A DNA stretch of 5,034 nt from NCBI GenBank assembly GCA_017390825.1, contig JAFPAK010000314.1, forward strand, positions 1-5,034, read 5' to 3'. Positions 1-5,034 of this stretch are shown here, piece by piece. The stretch is from Clostridia bacterium (GTDB taxonomy: Bacteria; Bacillota_A; Clostridia; Oscillospirales; Acutalibacteraceae). Both the position numbers and the translations under genes were made by a program. The notes under the pieces were generated by a model, which was given only the letters and a program-made list of their open reading frames with translations, was not told the origin of the DNA and searched no databases. How positions within the stretch are numbered: position 1 is the first letter of the stretch; the number at the start of each line of letters is the position of its first letter.

Positions 1-60
1 GAACTCGGTGTTCAAAAGAATTATGTTGCAAAAGACGGTTCTCAGCTGATTCTGTTGTAA
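1..60 (+). CDS. C-terminal fragment of an unidentified protein
   Basis: Frame 1 is open from the first base and ends in TAA at 58-60, giving the 19-residue tail ELGVQKNYVAKDGSQLILL. The start and almost all of the gene lie outside the window. Support for it being real is positional: it reads toward a strong terminator stem that begins 26 nt after its stop, and it converges on the mannosidase operon. The short alternating polar and hydrophobic tail would suit the last strand of a beta-sandwich domain, but it is too short to assign a family, so no function is given. Confidence 0.55.
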   Translation, partial: ELGVQKNYVAKDGSQLILL

Positions 61-85
61 TTATGCTGTAACAAATAAAAATCAA

Positions 86-140
86 AATAAAAGCAAACAA
101 GCCCGTTGACTCATTGTCAGTGGGCTTGTTTGCTTTTATT
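86..140. terminator. Bidirectional intrinsic terminator between convergent genes
   Basis: Bases 86-104 pair perfectly with 122-140 (19 bp). The stem continues inward through two G-U type pairs (105/121 and 106/120) and four more Watson-Crick pairs (107-110 with 116-119), leaving a 5-nt loop at 111-115. The GC-richer core (GCAAACAAGCCC) is flanked by an A-rich tract on the left and a T-rich tract on the right, so both transcripts end in a U-rich run: TTTTATT on the plus strand, and TTTTATTTTGATTTTTATTTG on the minus strand. It would serve the plus-strand gene ending at 60 and the minus-strand operon. The mannosidase stop codon (138-136) lies inside the outer part of the stem. Confidence 0.92.
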
Positions 141-2556
141 CGGTTATCATACATTCGGTAACTTTTCCGTCAGGCATAATTCTGACAGTTTTGATTTCCT
201 GCGGTTTCCAGCTCATTGAGAATTTTGTGTTAAGAGCGGTGAAATCAACCGTAGCATCGGTTGCGGTGCCGTTTGTTTCAACAATACGCATGATGATACC
301 GTTGCCGTTTTCTGCAGACTTGATTGAAGTGACAACAATATTTTCTTTATCAACGTCAAGTGCAGAATAAATCTGAGGTAGATTTCCGCCGTGGTGTGTT
401 TCCTGATGTGTCTGAAGCGGATTGTTAAGAACTTCCGATGCTTTGAATAGTTCGGAATTGACCTTCTGAATATGAGGAACGATTTCATAGGTAAATTCCT
501 GCTCGCCCTTATCAAGAAATTCCATTTCACCGTCACGCATATGCTGACCGAAGTGGTCAAGGTATGCACAGCTTCGTGCAATCATCATACGCAGATCATT
601 ACCGATTGAACAGAAACTGTATTTGCCTGTGTTCAGAAGTCCGAGACCCTTACCAGTTTCATCGCATATATCGCACCATGCGTGTGAAGGCTCTTCCTGA
701 CCGTTTGCATCCTTTTCAATAAAGCCATAAGGCATGGAATATGTGACGGTTGAATTGTTTACATCCGCTTTGAACGAAAGCTTGACGGATTTATACTGCT
801 CATCAAGCTCAAGAACTGTTCTGACTGTAAGCTTATCGCTATCGTCATAAAGCGAGTAGTATCTTGTCAGTACGGAATTGCCGTATTTTACAACGGATTT
901 GACGGTTACCCTGACAGGACCGTTTTCAACAATCTCAAGAGTACCTTCGCCAAACTGACCTATATCAATATTATAATCAAAAACTCTGTGTCCCCATGTA
1001 TCGTTGGCAAAATCGTCGCAAACAACTGCTCTGCCAAGCAGACCTTCGGCAAATTCGGTGTTGCTTTCTTTTAATATACAAGAAGAAACTGCACCTGTTT
1101 CTTTATCAAAAACAAATCTGACCTTACTGTTTTCAAGGCTGTTTTCTGTTGCAGTAAGATGTGACTCGAAGGATTTTTCATCGTTGTTTTCTTTGTGATA
1201 AAGATAATATACAGCGTAACCGTAAGCAGGAACATCTGCTTCAAAAATGCACTTGTAAAGATGCTCACCGTCGGTATATGAAGCACGCACAAGCTGGAAC
1301 GGGACTTCATTACCCTTTGAATCAAGAACCTTTGAAATGTACTGCGAACCGAACTGCGCAATAGATTTAACAGCAAAAGAATGAGGGTTAAACACAACCA
1401 TTGGTGAGCCTTCGCCCTCTTTATACCACATTCTGCCTCTCATTTCAGAATCGTCAGCGTCAAGAAAATCGGTAGTCTTGATTCTCCAAGTTATACGCTG
1501 TGCAGCAAAGGTGTTTACATCAAGAGCTGTTTCACGAGCGTAACCGTAAGAATTTTCTGCATCAAAATATGCTTCTTTTACTGAACAGCCAGCAAGGATA
1601 TCGTGGAACTGATTGAACATAACCCGTTCCCATGCGGCTTCAATCTGCTTGTTATGCAAAGCAGAACCCGTCATTATATTAGCAAGAACATCCAGTTTTT
1701 CAGCCGTTACAAGCTCTGTTTCTGCCCTGCGGTTGATGTTTTTAATTCTGCTGTTTGCGCTGTAGCAACCGCTTGCGTGGTGCTGCAAATCCTCGTTTAC
1801 AAGCGGCATTTCAGTGCCCTGTGCTTCTTCAAAATAAGTATCGGGGGTGGAATATTTGAAATCACCGTTACAGATAAGCTTTTCAGCGTTTTTAAGGTGC
1901 TCCTTTGAAGGTCCGCCACCGTGATTACCGACACCGAAAAGCACCATCATCGGCTGATTTTTGTTGTAATAGTGGTCAACAAGGCGCTGCTCGTGAACAT
2001 CTCCGCCGTATCCGTCAGGAACACGGAAAGCATTGATAACACTTCCGTCAGGGCTTTGCCAATAATGCAGATCATCAAACGGAAGATTAGGTTTTTCTGT
2101 ACGGTTGTCAGGTCGCTGATAAATGTAATTGTCTATTCCTGATTTTTTCAGCAGCTGAGGCAACATACCGTTATGTCCGAATGAGTCAACATTGTATCCC
2201 GTTTTTACGATGAATCCGAAATTCTCTTTGAAAAACTTTTGTGAATAGAGCATGTGACGGCAGAATGCCTCACCCGACGGAATGTTGCAATCGGGTTGCA
2301 CCCACATACCGCCAACAATTGCCCATCTGCCTTCTTTTACTCTTTGCTTTATTTCTTCGAACATTTCAGGCTCGTTGAGTTTTATCCATTTATAGTAGCT
2401 TGCACATGCACTTGTGAATGTGTAATCGGGAAATTCGTTCATTCTGTCAAGTGCGGAGCGAAAAGTGGATTTAACAAGCGACAGTCCTTCAGGGACACGC
2501 CATTGCCAGACGGGGTCAAGGTGAGCGTTTGCAATGAGGTGGAACTTTTTCTTCAT
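136..2556 (-). CDS. GH38 alpha-mannosidase, cytoplasmic
   Basis: This 806-residue protein belongs to glycoside hydrolase family 38, zinc-dependent retaining enzymes that release alpha-linked mannose. The N-terminal catalytic domain (about 1-262) opens with NAHLDPVW, supplying zinc ligands H12 and D14. GYNVDSFGHN carries the expected nucleophile and zinc ligand D124, and NQFHD in the helical middle domain (about 270-345) gives the fourth ligand, H318. These correspond to H90, D92, D204 and H471 of Drosophila Golgi mannosidase II. GNHGGGPS (210-217) is another family motif. A beta-rich GH38 C-terminal region follows (about 380-805), including KGEQEFTYEIVPH. Length is normal for bacterial members. 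There is no signal peptide or membrane segment, so imported or intracellular substrates are likely. The ATG at 2556 has AAGGAG 8 nt upstream. It is the last gene of the operon, and its stop lies in the terminator stem. The exact linkage is unknown; a mannosylglycerate-type (MngB-like) specificity cannot be excluded. Confidence 0.95.
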   Translation of the reverse strand: MKKKFHLIANAHLDPVWQWRVPEGLSLVKSTFRSALDRMNEFPDYTFTSACASYYKWIKLNEPEMFEEIKQRVKEGRWAIVGGMWVQPDCNIPSGEAFCRHMLYSQKFFKENFGFIVKTGYNVDSFGHNGMLPQLLKKSGIDNYIYQRPDNRTEKPNLPFDDLHYWQSPDGSVINAFRVPDGYGGDVHEQRLVDHYYNKNQPMMVLFGVGNHGGGPSKEHLKNAEKLICNGDFKYSTPDTYFEEAQGTEMPLVNEDLQHHASGCYSANSRIKNINRRAETELVTAEKLDVLANIMTGSALHNKQIEAAWERVMFNQFHDILAGCSVKEAYFDAENSYGYARETALDVNTFAAQRITWRIKTTDFLDADDSEMRGRMWYKEGEGSPMVVFNPHSFAVKSIAQFGSQYISKVLDSKGNEVPFQLVRASYTDGEHLYKCIFEADVPAYGYAVYYLYHKENNDEKSFESHLTATENSLENSKVRFVFDKETGAVSSCILKESNTEFAEGLLGRAVVCDDFANDTWGHRVFDYNIDIGQFGEGTLEIVENGPVRVTVKSVVKYGNSVLTRYYSLYDDSDKLTVRTVLELDEQYKSVKLSFKADVNNSTVTYSMPYGFIEKDANGQEEPSHAWCDICDETGKGLGLLNTGKYSFCSIGNDLRMMIARSCAYLDHFGQHMRDGEMEFLDKGEQEFTYEIVPHIQKVNSELFKASEVLNNPLQTHQETHHGGNLPQIYSALDVDKENIVVTSIKSAENGNGIIMRIVETNGTATDATVDFTALNTKFSMSWKPQEIKTVRIMPDGKVTECMITE

Positions 2557-2564
2557 CTTTCAAT

Positions 2565-2570
2565 CTCCTT
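2565..2570 (-). promoter_or_regulatory. Ribosome binding site of the mannosidase gene
   Basis: On the minus strand AAGGAG stands 8 nt before the ATG at 2556-2554, within the 29-nt gap after the isomerase stop. It fixes the start immediately before the HLD zinc motif, as expected for GH38 proteins without a leader peptide. Confidence 0.85.
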
Positions 2571-2585
2571 TTTATGAATTTATTT

Positions 2586-3179
2586 TTATTTTGAGAAAAA
2601 ATGTTTTTCAAGAGATGCACACAGATAGTGATAAACAGGCAAGTGATATTCCTGCACTTCATAAGTTTCGCAGCTCGGAACATTTATTGTAACATCGCAC
2701 AGCTCCATCAATTTGCTTGGCTTTTCACCTGTCAAAGCAACGGTCTTTACGCCAAGTGATTTTGCAACGGTCAGGGCATTGATTATATTTGCAGAATTCC
2801 CTGAAGTTGAAATACCTATAACAAGATCATTTTTGCATGCGTATCCATATACAAGCTGTGCATACATCATCTCAGGATCTGCATCATTAACATAAGCGGA
2901 GAGCACGGATATCTGGCTTGGTAAAGATATTGCCGGTAAAGCTCCTTGCAAACCTTTGCGGAGTTCTTCCGGTATGCGTTCATCGGAAACAGGTCGCTTC
3001 AAATGAAAACCTTTCATGAGTTCGCCTACAATATGTTCACAATCTGCCGCACTGCCCCCGTTGCCGCATATAAGTATCTTTCCGCCTTGTTCGTATGTTT
3101 TTATCATAAGTTCAAGAGTATTTTTAATTTTACTCTCGCAGGACTTAAGAGCAGGATAGCGTACCATTAGCTTTTCCAT
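2586..3179 (-). CDS. GmhA-like SIS-domain sugar-phosphate isomerase
   Basis: This 197-residue single SIS-domain protein resembles phosphoheptose isomerase (GmhA), which interconverts sedoheptulose 7-phosphate and D-glycero-D-manno-heptose 7-phosphate. The phosphate-binding segments are CGNGGSAAD (38-46) and GISTSGNS (122-129). H49 and E53 in HIVGE, and Q176 and H184 in QEYHLPVYH, match the zinc and catalytic ligands known in GmhA (H61, E65, Q172, H180 in E. coli and Burkholderia numbering), so the metal site looks complete. Between E53 and the PAIS strand there is an insert of roughly 16 residues relative to E. coli GmhA, apparently a charged helix. The ATG directly follows the kinase TGA, which implies translational coupling. 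There are no other heptose or lipopolysaccharide genes here. The company of a mannosidase and a sugar kinase suggests a catabolic hexose-phosphate substrate instead, which is inference. It is soluble and cytoplasmic. Family assignment is firm; substrate is open. Confidence 0.9.
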   Translation of the reverse strand: MEKLMVRYPALKSCESKIKNTLELMIKTYEQGGKILICGNGGSAADCEHIVGELMKGFHLKRPVSDERIPEELRKGLQGALPAISLPSQISVLSAYVNDADPEMMYAQLVYGYACKNDLVIGISTSGNSANIINALTVAKSLGVKTVALTGEKPSKLMELCDVTINVPSCETYEVQEYHLPVYHYLCASLEKHFFSK

Positions 3180-4136
3180 TCATATTTCTCCTTTTATTCC
3201 GCAAACCGCTACACACAAAGCAGCAACATCTCCAAGTGATTCACCAAGCTCTGCAGGAACTATTTTGCAAACATTGCGCGATTGAGGAAGAGTTTCTTTT
3301 GCAATAACCTTTTCCATTTCTGCTCGTAATAATTCTTCGCTGCGTTGAAATATGCTTCCAAGAATTATCTTTTCGGGGTTGAGTATATCAATCAGCACTG
3401 AAAGACCTCGACCTAACATATGTGCACACTGCTTGTATACTTCCAATGCACTTTCATCGCCTAATATAGCGATATCAGCGATAGATTTGGCTGTTATTTC
3501 ATCACCCGAAAAACTTACAGGATGGCCCATTTGTTGGTTTTCTTTTGCAATGGTTTTTCCTATTTGAGCTATACCGCCGCCGGAACAGAATCCTTCAAAT
3601 GAACCTGCTTTTCCGTAACCGACCGGTCCATAATCAGAAAGCCTTATATGACCTACTTCGCCTGCCATATCACAAGCACCGGTGTACAGTTTGCCATTCA
3701 AGATGAGTCCCGCACCAAGACCCGTGCCAAAAGTAAGAAATATCATATTCTGTGTCCCTCTTCCTGCTCCGAATTTCCATTCTGCAAGACTGCATGCATC
3801 TGCATCATTTCTTAAAAAGACAGGAACATTGAATTCGTTTTTTAGCACATCTACTATTTTAATATTATCCCATCCGGGAAGATTAGGCGGTGATTTTATT
3901 ATTCCGTTTTTAGAGTCCAACGGGCCTCCGCAACTTATACCTATAGCATCACATTTGCCCATTGTTTTTGCAATTTTGATTATCTTATCAATAGTGTTTT
4001 TGCAATCCTTTGTTGGGACTTTTTCCTTTTGTATAACTTCACCCGCATCATTGCCCGAAACCACTGCGCATTTGGTTCCGCCAATGTCGATACCAATAAA
4101 TTTAATAACTGACACCTCCTGTCTAATACGTTCCAT
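3180..4136 (-). CDS. ROK-family sugar kinase without the cysteine zinc cluster
   Basis: This is a cytoplasmic ATP-dependent sugar kinase of the ROK family (glucokinase, mannokinase, fructokinase and N-acetylmannosamine kinase relatives). Counting from the first ATG it has 318 residues. Visible motifs are the phosphate-1 loop DIGGTK (17-22), NDAD with the probable catalytic base D111, the phosphate-2 region TFGTGLGAG (135-143), and AGEVGHI with sugar-contacting E160 and H163. The usual zinc motif CxCGxxGCxE is absent: the segment is DYGPVGYGKAGSFEGFCSG (168-186), which keeps the family glutamate (E181) but lacks the cysteine set. There is no N-terminal HTH, so it is an enzyme rather than a NagC/Mlc-type repressor. 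The start is uncertain. The ATG at 4136 has no Shine-Dalgarno, whereas AGGAGGTG at 4120-4113 is spaced for ATT at 4106, which would give 308 residues beginning (M)KFIGIDIGGTK. It is first in the operon. The sugar is not determinable; mannose is the contextual guess. Confidence 0.92.
   Translation of the reverse strand: MERIRQEVSVIKFIGIDIGGTKCAVVSGNDAGEVIQKEKVPTKDCKNTIDKIIKIAKTMGKCDAIGISCGGPLDSKNGIIKSPPNLPGWDNIKIVDVLKNEFNVPVFLRNDADACSLAEWKFGAGRGTQNMIFLTFGTGLGAGLILNGKLYTGACDMAGEVGHIRLSDYGPVGYGKAGSFEGFCSGGGIAQIGKTIAKENQQMGHPVSFSGDEITAKSIADIAILGDESALEVYKQCAHMLGRGLSVLIDILNPEKIILGSIFQRSEELLRAEMEKVIAKETLPQSRNVCKIVPAELGESLGDVAALCVAVCGIKGEI
3188..3193 (-). promoter_or_regulatory. Ribosome binding site of the isomerase, inside the kinase 3' end
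   Basis: AAGGAG on the minus strand lies 8 nt before the isomerase ATG (3179-3177). It overlaps the kinase codons for K315, G316 and E317. Because the kinase stop TGA touches the ATG, ribosomes finishing the kinase can pass directly to the isomerase. Confidence 0.85.
4104..4120 (-). promoter_or_regulatory. Strong Shine-Dalgarno pointing to an ATT start of the kinase
   Basis: AGGAGGTG (4120-4113, minus strand) is a perfect match to the complement of the 16S rRNA 3' end. Eight nucleotides after AGGAGG comes the in-frame codon ATT (4106-4104), followed by KFIGIDIGGTK, which is where ROK proteins normally begin. The only nearby standard codons are the ATG at 4136, upstream of this site, and a GTG at 4115-4113 overlapping it. 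The site therefore suggests a rare ATT initiation codon or a recent ATG-to-ATT change. Confidence 0.6.
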
Positions 4137-4149
4137 TGATTATGATTTT

Positions 4150-4178
4150 ATTATACTTTGCATGTCAGAATCCTGCAT
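4150..4178 (-). promoter_or_regulatory. Candidate promoter of the kinase-isomerase-mannosidase operon
   Basis: A consensus -10 box TATAAT lies at 4155-4150 on the minus strand. At 17-bp spacing the -35 position (4178-4173) reads ATGCAG, a poor match to TTGACA, and there is no extended -10 TG. A good -10 with a weak -35 is typical of activator-dependent promoters and fits the divergent AraC-family gene. Transcription would start near 4143, leaving only about 7 nt before the ATG at 4136 but about 37 nt before the ATT at 4106. Confidence 0.5.
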
Positions 4179-4182
4179 TGTC
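4159..4182. promoter_or_regulatory. Candidate regulator-binding direct repeat
   Basis: Plus-strand TGCATGTC (4159-4166) and TGCATTGTC (4174-4182) are near-identical direct repeats with starts 15 nt apart. They lie across the weak -35 region, immediately upstream of the operon -10 box. AraC-family proteins commonly bind directly repeated half-sites next to or overlapping the -35 of activated promoters. The arms are short, so chance occurrence is possible. Confidence 0.3.
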
Positions 4183-4198
4183 TTTTTTTGCCTTTGTA

Positions 4199-4227
4199 TT
4201 GATTTTTATTATCAGACAAGTTAAAAT
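4199..4227 (+). promoter_or_regulatory. Candidate promoter of the AraC-family gene
   Basis: TTGATT (4199-4204) and TAAAAT (4222-4227) are separated by exactly 17 bp and resemble the sigma-A consensus TTGACA/TATAAT. The start of transcription would fall near 4234, just before the ribosome binding site. No experimental or comparative support is available from the window. Confidence 0.45.
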
Positions 4228-4234
4228 AGAGCAA

Positions 4235-4244
4235 AAGGAAGTGG
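4235..4244 (+). promoter_or_regulatory. Ribosome binding site of the AraC-family gene
   Basis: The purine-rich AAGGAAGTGG contains AAGGA ending 9 nt before the ATG at 4249. It supports that ATG as the start, since the cupin region follows at the usual distance. Confidence 0.6.
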
Positions 4245-4248
4245 GCTT

Positions 4249-5028
4249 ATGCAGAAATATACAAAGAGCAGATTTATAGAAAACGGCTACCTCAGTGCAA
4301 CCAAAAAGCAAGAAAACACTTTTATAGAAACGCATTTTCACGATTTTTATGAGCTGGAGTTTATTGTTTCGGGCAACGGTACATATACGGTTGACGGAAC
4401 CGAATATGAAATAGAACCGGGCAATTTGTTTTTCTTGACTCCGCTTGACTTTCACTATGTGGATATCAAGGATGCCGAACTTTATAATGTTATGTTCTCG
4501 GGCGATATCTGCAATCAGACTTTTCTGCAGAGCCTCACAAAAAACTCGCCGGTGTTTCTGAAAGTAAGCGGAGAAACCAAACTTTGCTTTGAAGTTTTGC
4601 TTAACGAACTCTGCAACAATATAAATGATAAGGATTTTTCCGAAATGTTGCTCAACGCCATTATTGCAAAACTTAAAAAGGAAACTTCAGATGACGAACC
4701 AATCAGGGAACTTTCCGCAATAAACAAAGCGGAGTTATATGTTCTCAACAATTTCAGAAATGAGCTTAAACTTGAAGATGTTGCCAACGAGGTTGCACTT
4801 GCACCCACATATTTTTCACGGCTATTCAAGGCAGAAAAAGGAATAAACTTCAAAGTTTATCTGAACAATATGCGCTTTGAATATGCAAAAAAACTGCTTG
4901 AGCACACAGACATGACCGTGCTGCAGATATGCACGGAATGCGGATTCAACGACTATCCGAATTTCATAAGACGTTTTAAACAACACACAGGATATTACCC
5001 TGTTCAATACAGAGAGTTGTTTGGATAA
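4249..5028 (+). CDS. AraC-family transcriptional regulator (cupin sensor plus double HTH)
   Basis: This 259-residue DNA-binding regulator is within the usual AraC/XylS size range. The N-terminal part (about 20-85) is a cupin-like ligand-sensing domain: THFHDFYELEFIVSGNG with H29 and H31, then YEIEPGNLFFLTPLDFHYV. A mostly helical linker covers about 110-155. The C-terminal domain has two helix-turn-helix units: the first about 173-194 (LKLEDVANEVALAPTYFSRLFK), the second about 221-244. These are followed by the family signature ending HTGYYPVQYR. It has no membrane segment and is cytoplasmic. It is transcribed divergently from the kinase-isomerase-mannosidase operon across a 112-nt gap, the usual arrangement for a local regulator, so it probably activates that operon in response to a sugar or sugar phosphate and may also control itself. 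The ligand is unknown. Its TAA is intact, six bases before the window ends. Confidence 0.95.
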   Translation: MQKYTKSRFIENGYLSATKKQENTFIETHFHDFYELEFIVSGNGTYTVDGTEYEIEPGNLFFLTPLDFHYVDIKDAELYNVMFSGDICNQTFLQSLTKNSPVFLKVSGETKLCFEVLLNELCNNINDKDFSEMLLNAIIAKLKKETSDDEPIRELSAINKAELYVLNNFRNELKLEDVANEVALAPTYFSRLFKAEKGINFKVYLNNMRFEYAKKLLEHTDMTVLQICTECGFNDYPNFIRRFKQHTGYYPVQYRELFG

Positions 5029-5034
5029 AACTAA

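Noticed and set aside
1603..2577. Several plus-strand open frames of 70-110 codons opposite the mannosidase 5' half
   Set aside because: They are antisense to the conserved GH38 catalytic domain, have Cys/Phe/Val-rich compositions typical of reverse-strand readings, and show no convincing family motif.
4178..4219. Inverted repeat TTGTCT (4178-4183) / AGACAA (4214-4219) around the regulator's promoter
   Set aside because: Only six bases per arm with 30 nt between them in AT-rich DNA; chance occurrence is likely and AraC-type regulators usually use direct repeats.
3682..4224. A 180-codon open frame on the plus strand opposite the kinase gene
   Set aside because: It lies almost entirely antisense to a clearly conserved ROK gene, shows no recognisable family, and mirrors codon structure of the real gene; it is best explained as a shadow.
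4137..4248. Possible riboswitch or small RNA in the 112-nt divergent intergenic region
   Set aside because: Too short after subtracting both promoter candidates, with no long stem or recognisable aptamer element seen.
4165..4455. A 96-codon minus-strand open frame across the intergenic region and the regulator's 5' end
   Set aside because: It overlaps both divergent promoter candidates and the conserved cupin part of the regulator, and its translation has no recognisable domain.
1..5034. CRISPR arrays, insertion sequences, tRNA or rRNA genes, phage or defence modules
   Set aside because: No repeat-spacer pattern, transposase motif, terminal inverted repeats, tRNA-like fold or defence-protein motif was seen; the window is an ordinary regulated catabolic operon.

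Overview
The window looks like a carbohydrate-utilisation locus from a low-to-mid GC Firmicute, probably a gut-type member of the Clostridia. The basis is family resemblance of the proteins, strong Shine-Dalgarno sequences of the AAGGAG/AGGAGG type and an AT-rich base composition. No 16S or other taxonomic marker is present, so this placement is an inference.

Layout from left to right. Positions 1-60 hold the last 19 codons of a plus-strand gene whose body lies outside the window. Positions 86-140 form a very long stem-loop flanked by A- and T-rich tracts, a shared bidirectional terminator between that gene and the operon converging on it. Positions 136-4136 hold a tight three-gene operon on the minus strand, in transcription order: a ROK-family sugar kinase, a GmhA-like SIS-domain sugar-phosphate isomerase, and a GH38 alpha-mannosidase. 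The kinase and isomerase genes abut exactly (TGA directly followed by ATG), and 29 nt separate the isomerase from the mannosidase. A 112-nt divergent intergenic region (4137-4248) carries a candidate promoter for each direction and a short direct repeat that could be a regulator site. Positions 4249-5028 hold a plus-strand AraC-family regulator with an N-terminal cupin-like sensor and a C-terminal double HTH. The window ends six bases later.

Inferred joint role: a cytoplasmic mannosidase trims alpha-mannosides taken up by a transporter not seen here, the ROK kinase phosphorylates the released sugar, and the isomerase moves the sugar phosphate toward a ketose phosphate for glycolysis. The AraC-type protein probably switches the operon on in response to a sugar ligand. 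The catalytic residues of all three enzymes appear intact. The specific sugars are not shown by the sequence.

The most notable points are the kinase start (an almost perfect Shine-Dalgarno placed correctly for an ATT codon rather than for the upstream ATG), the pairing of a heptose-phosphate-isomerase-like protein with a mannosidase and a kinase, and the mannosidase stop codon lying inside the terminator stem.
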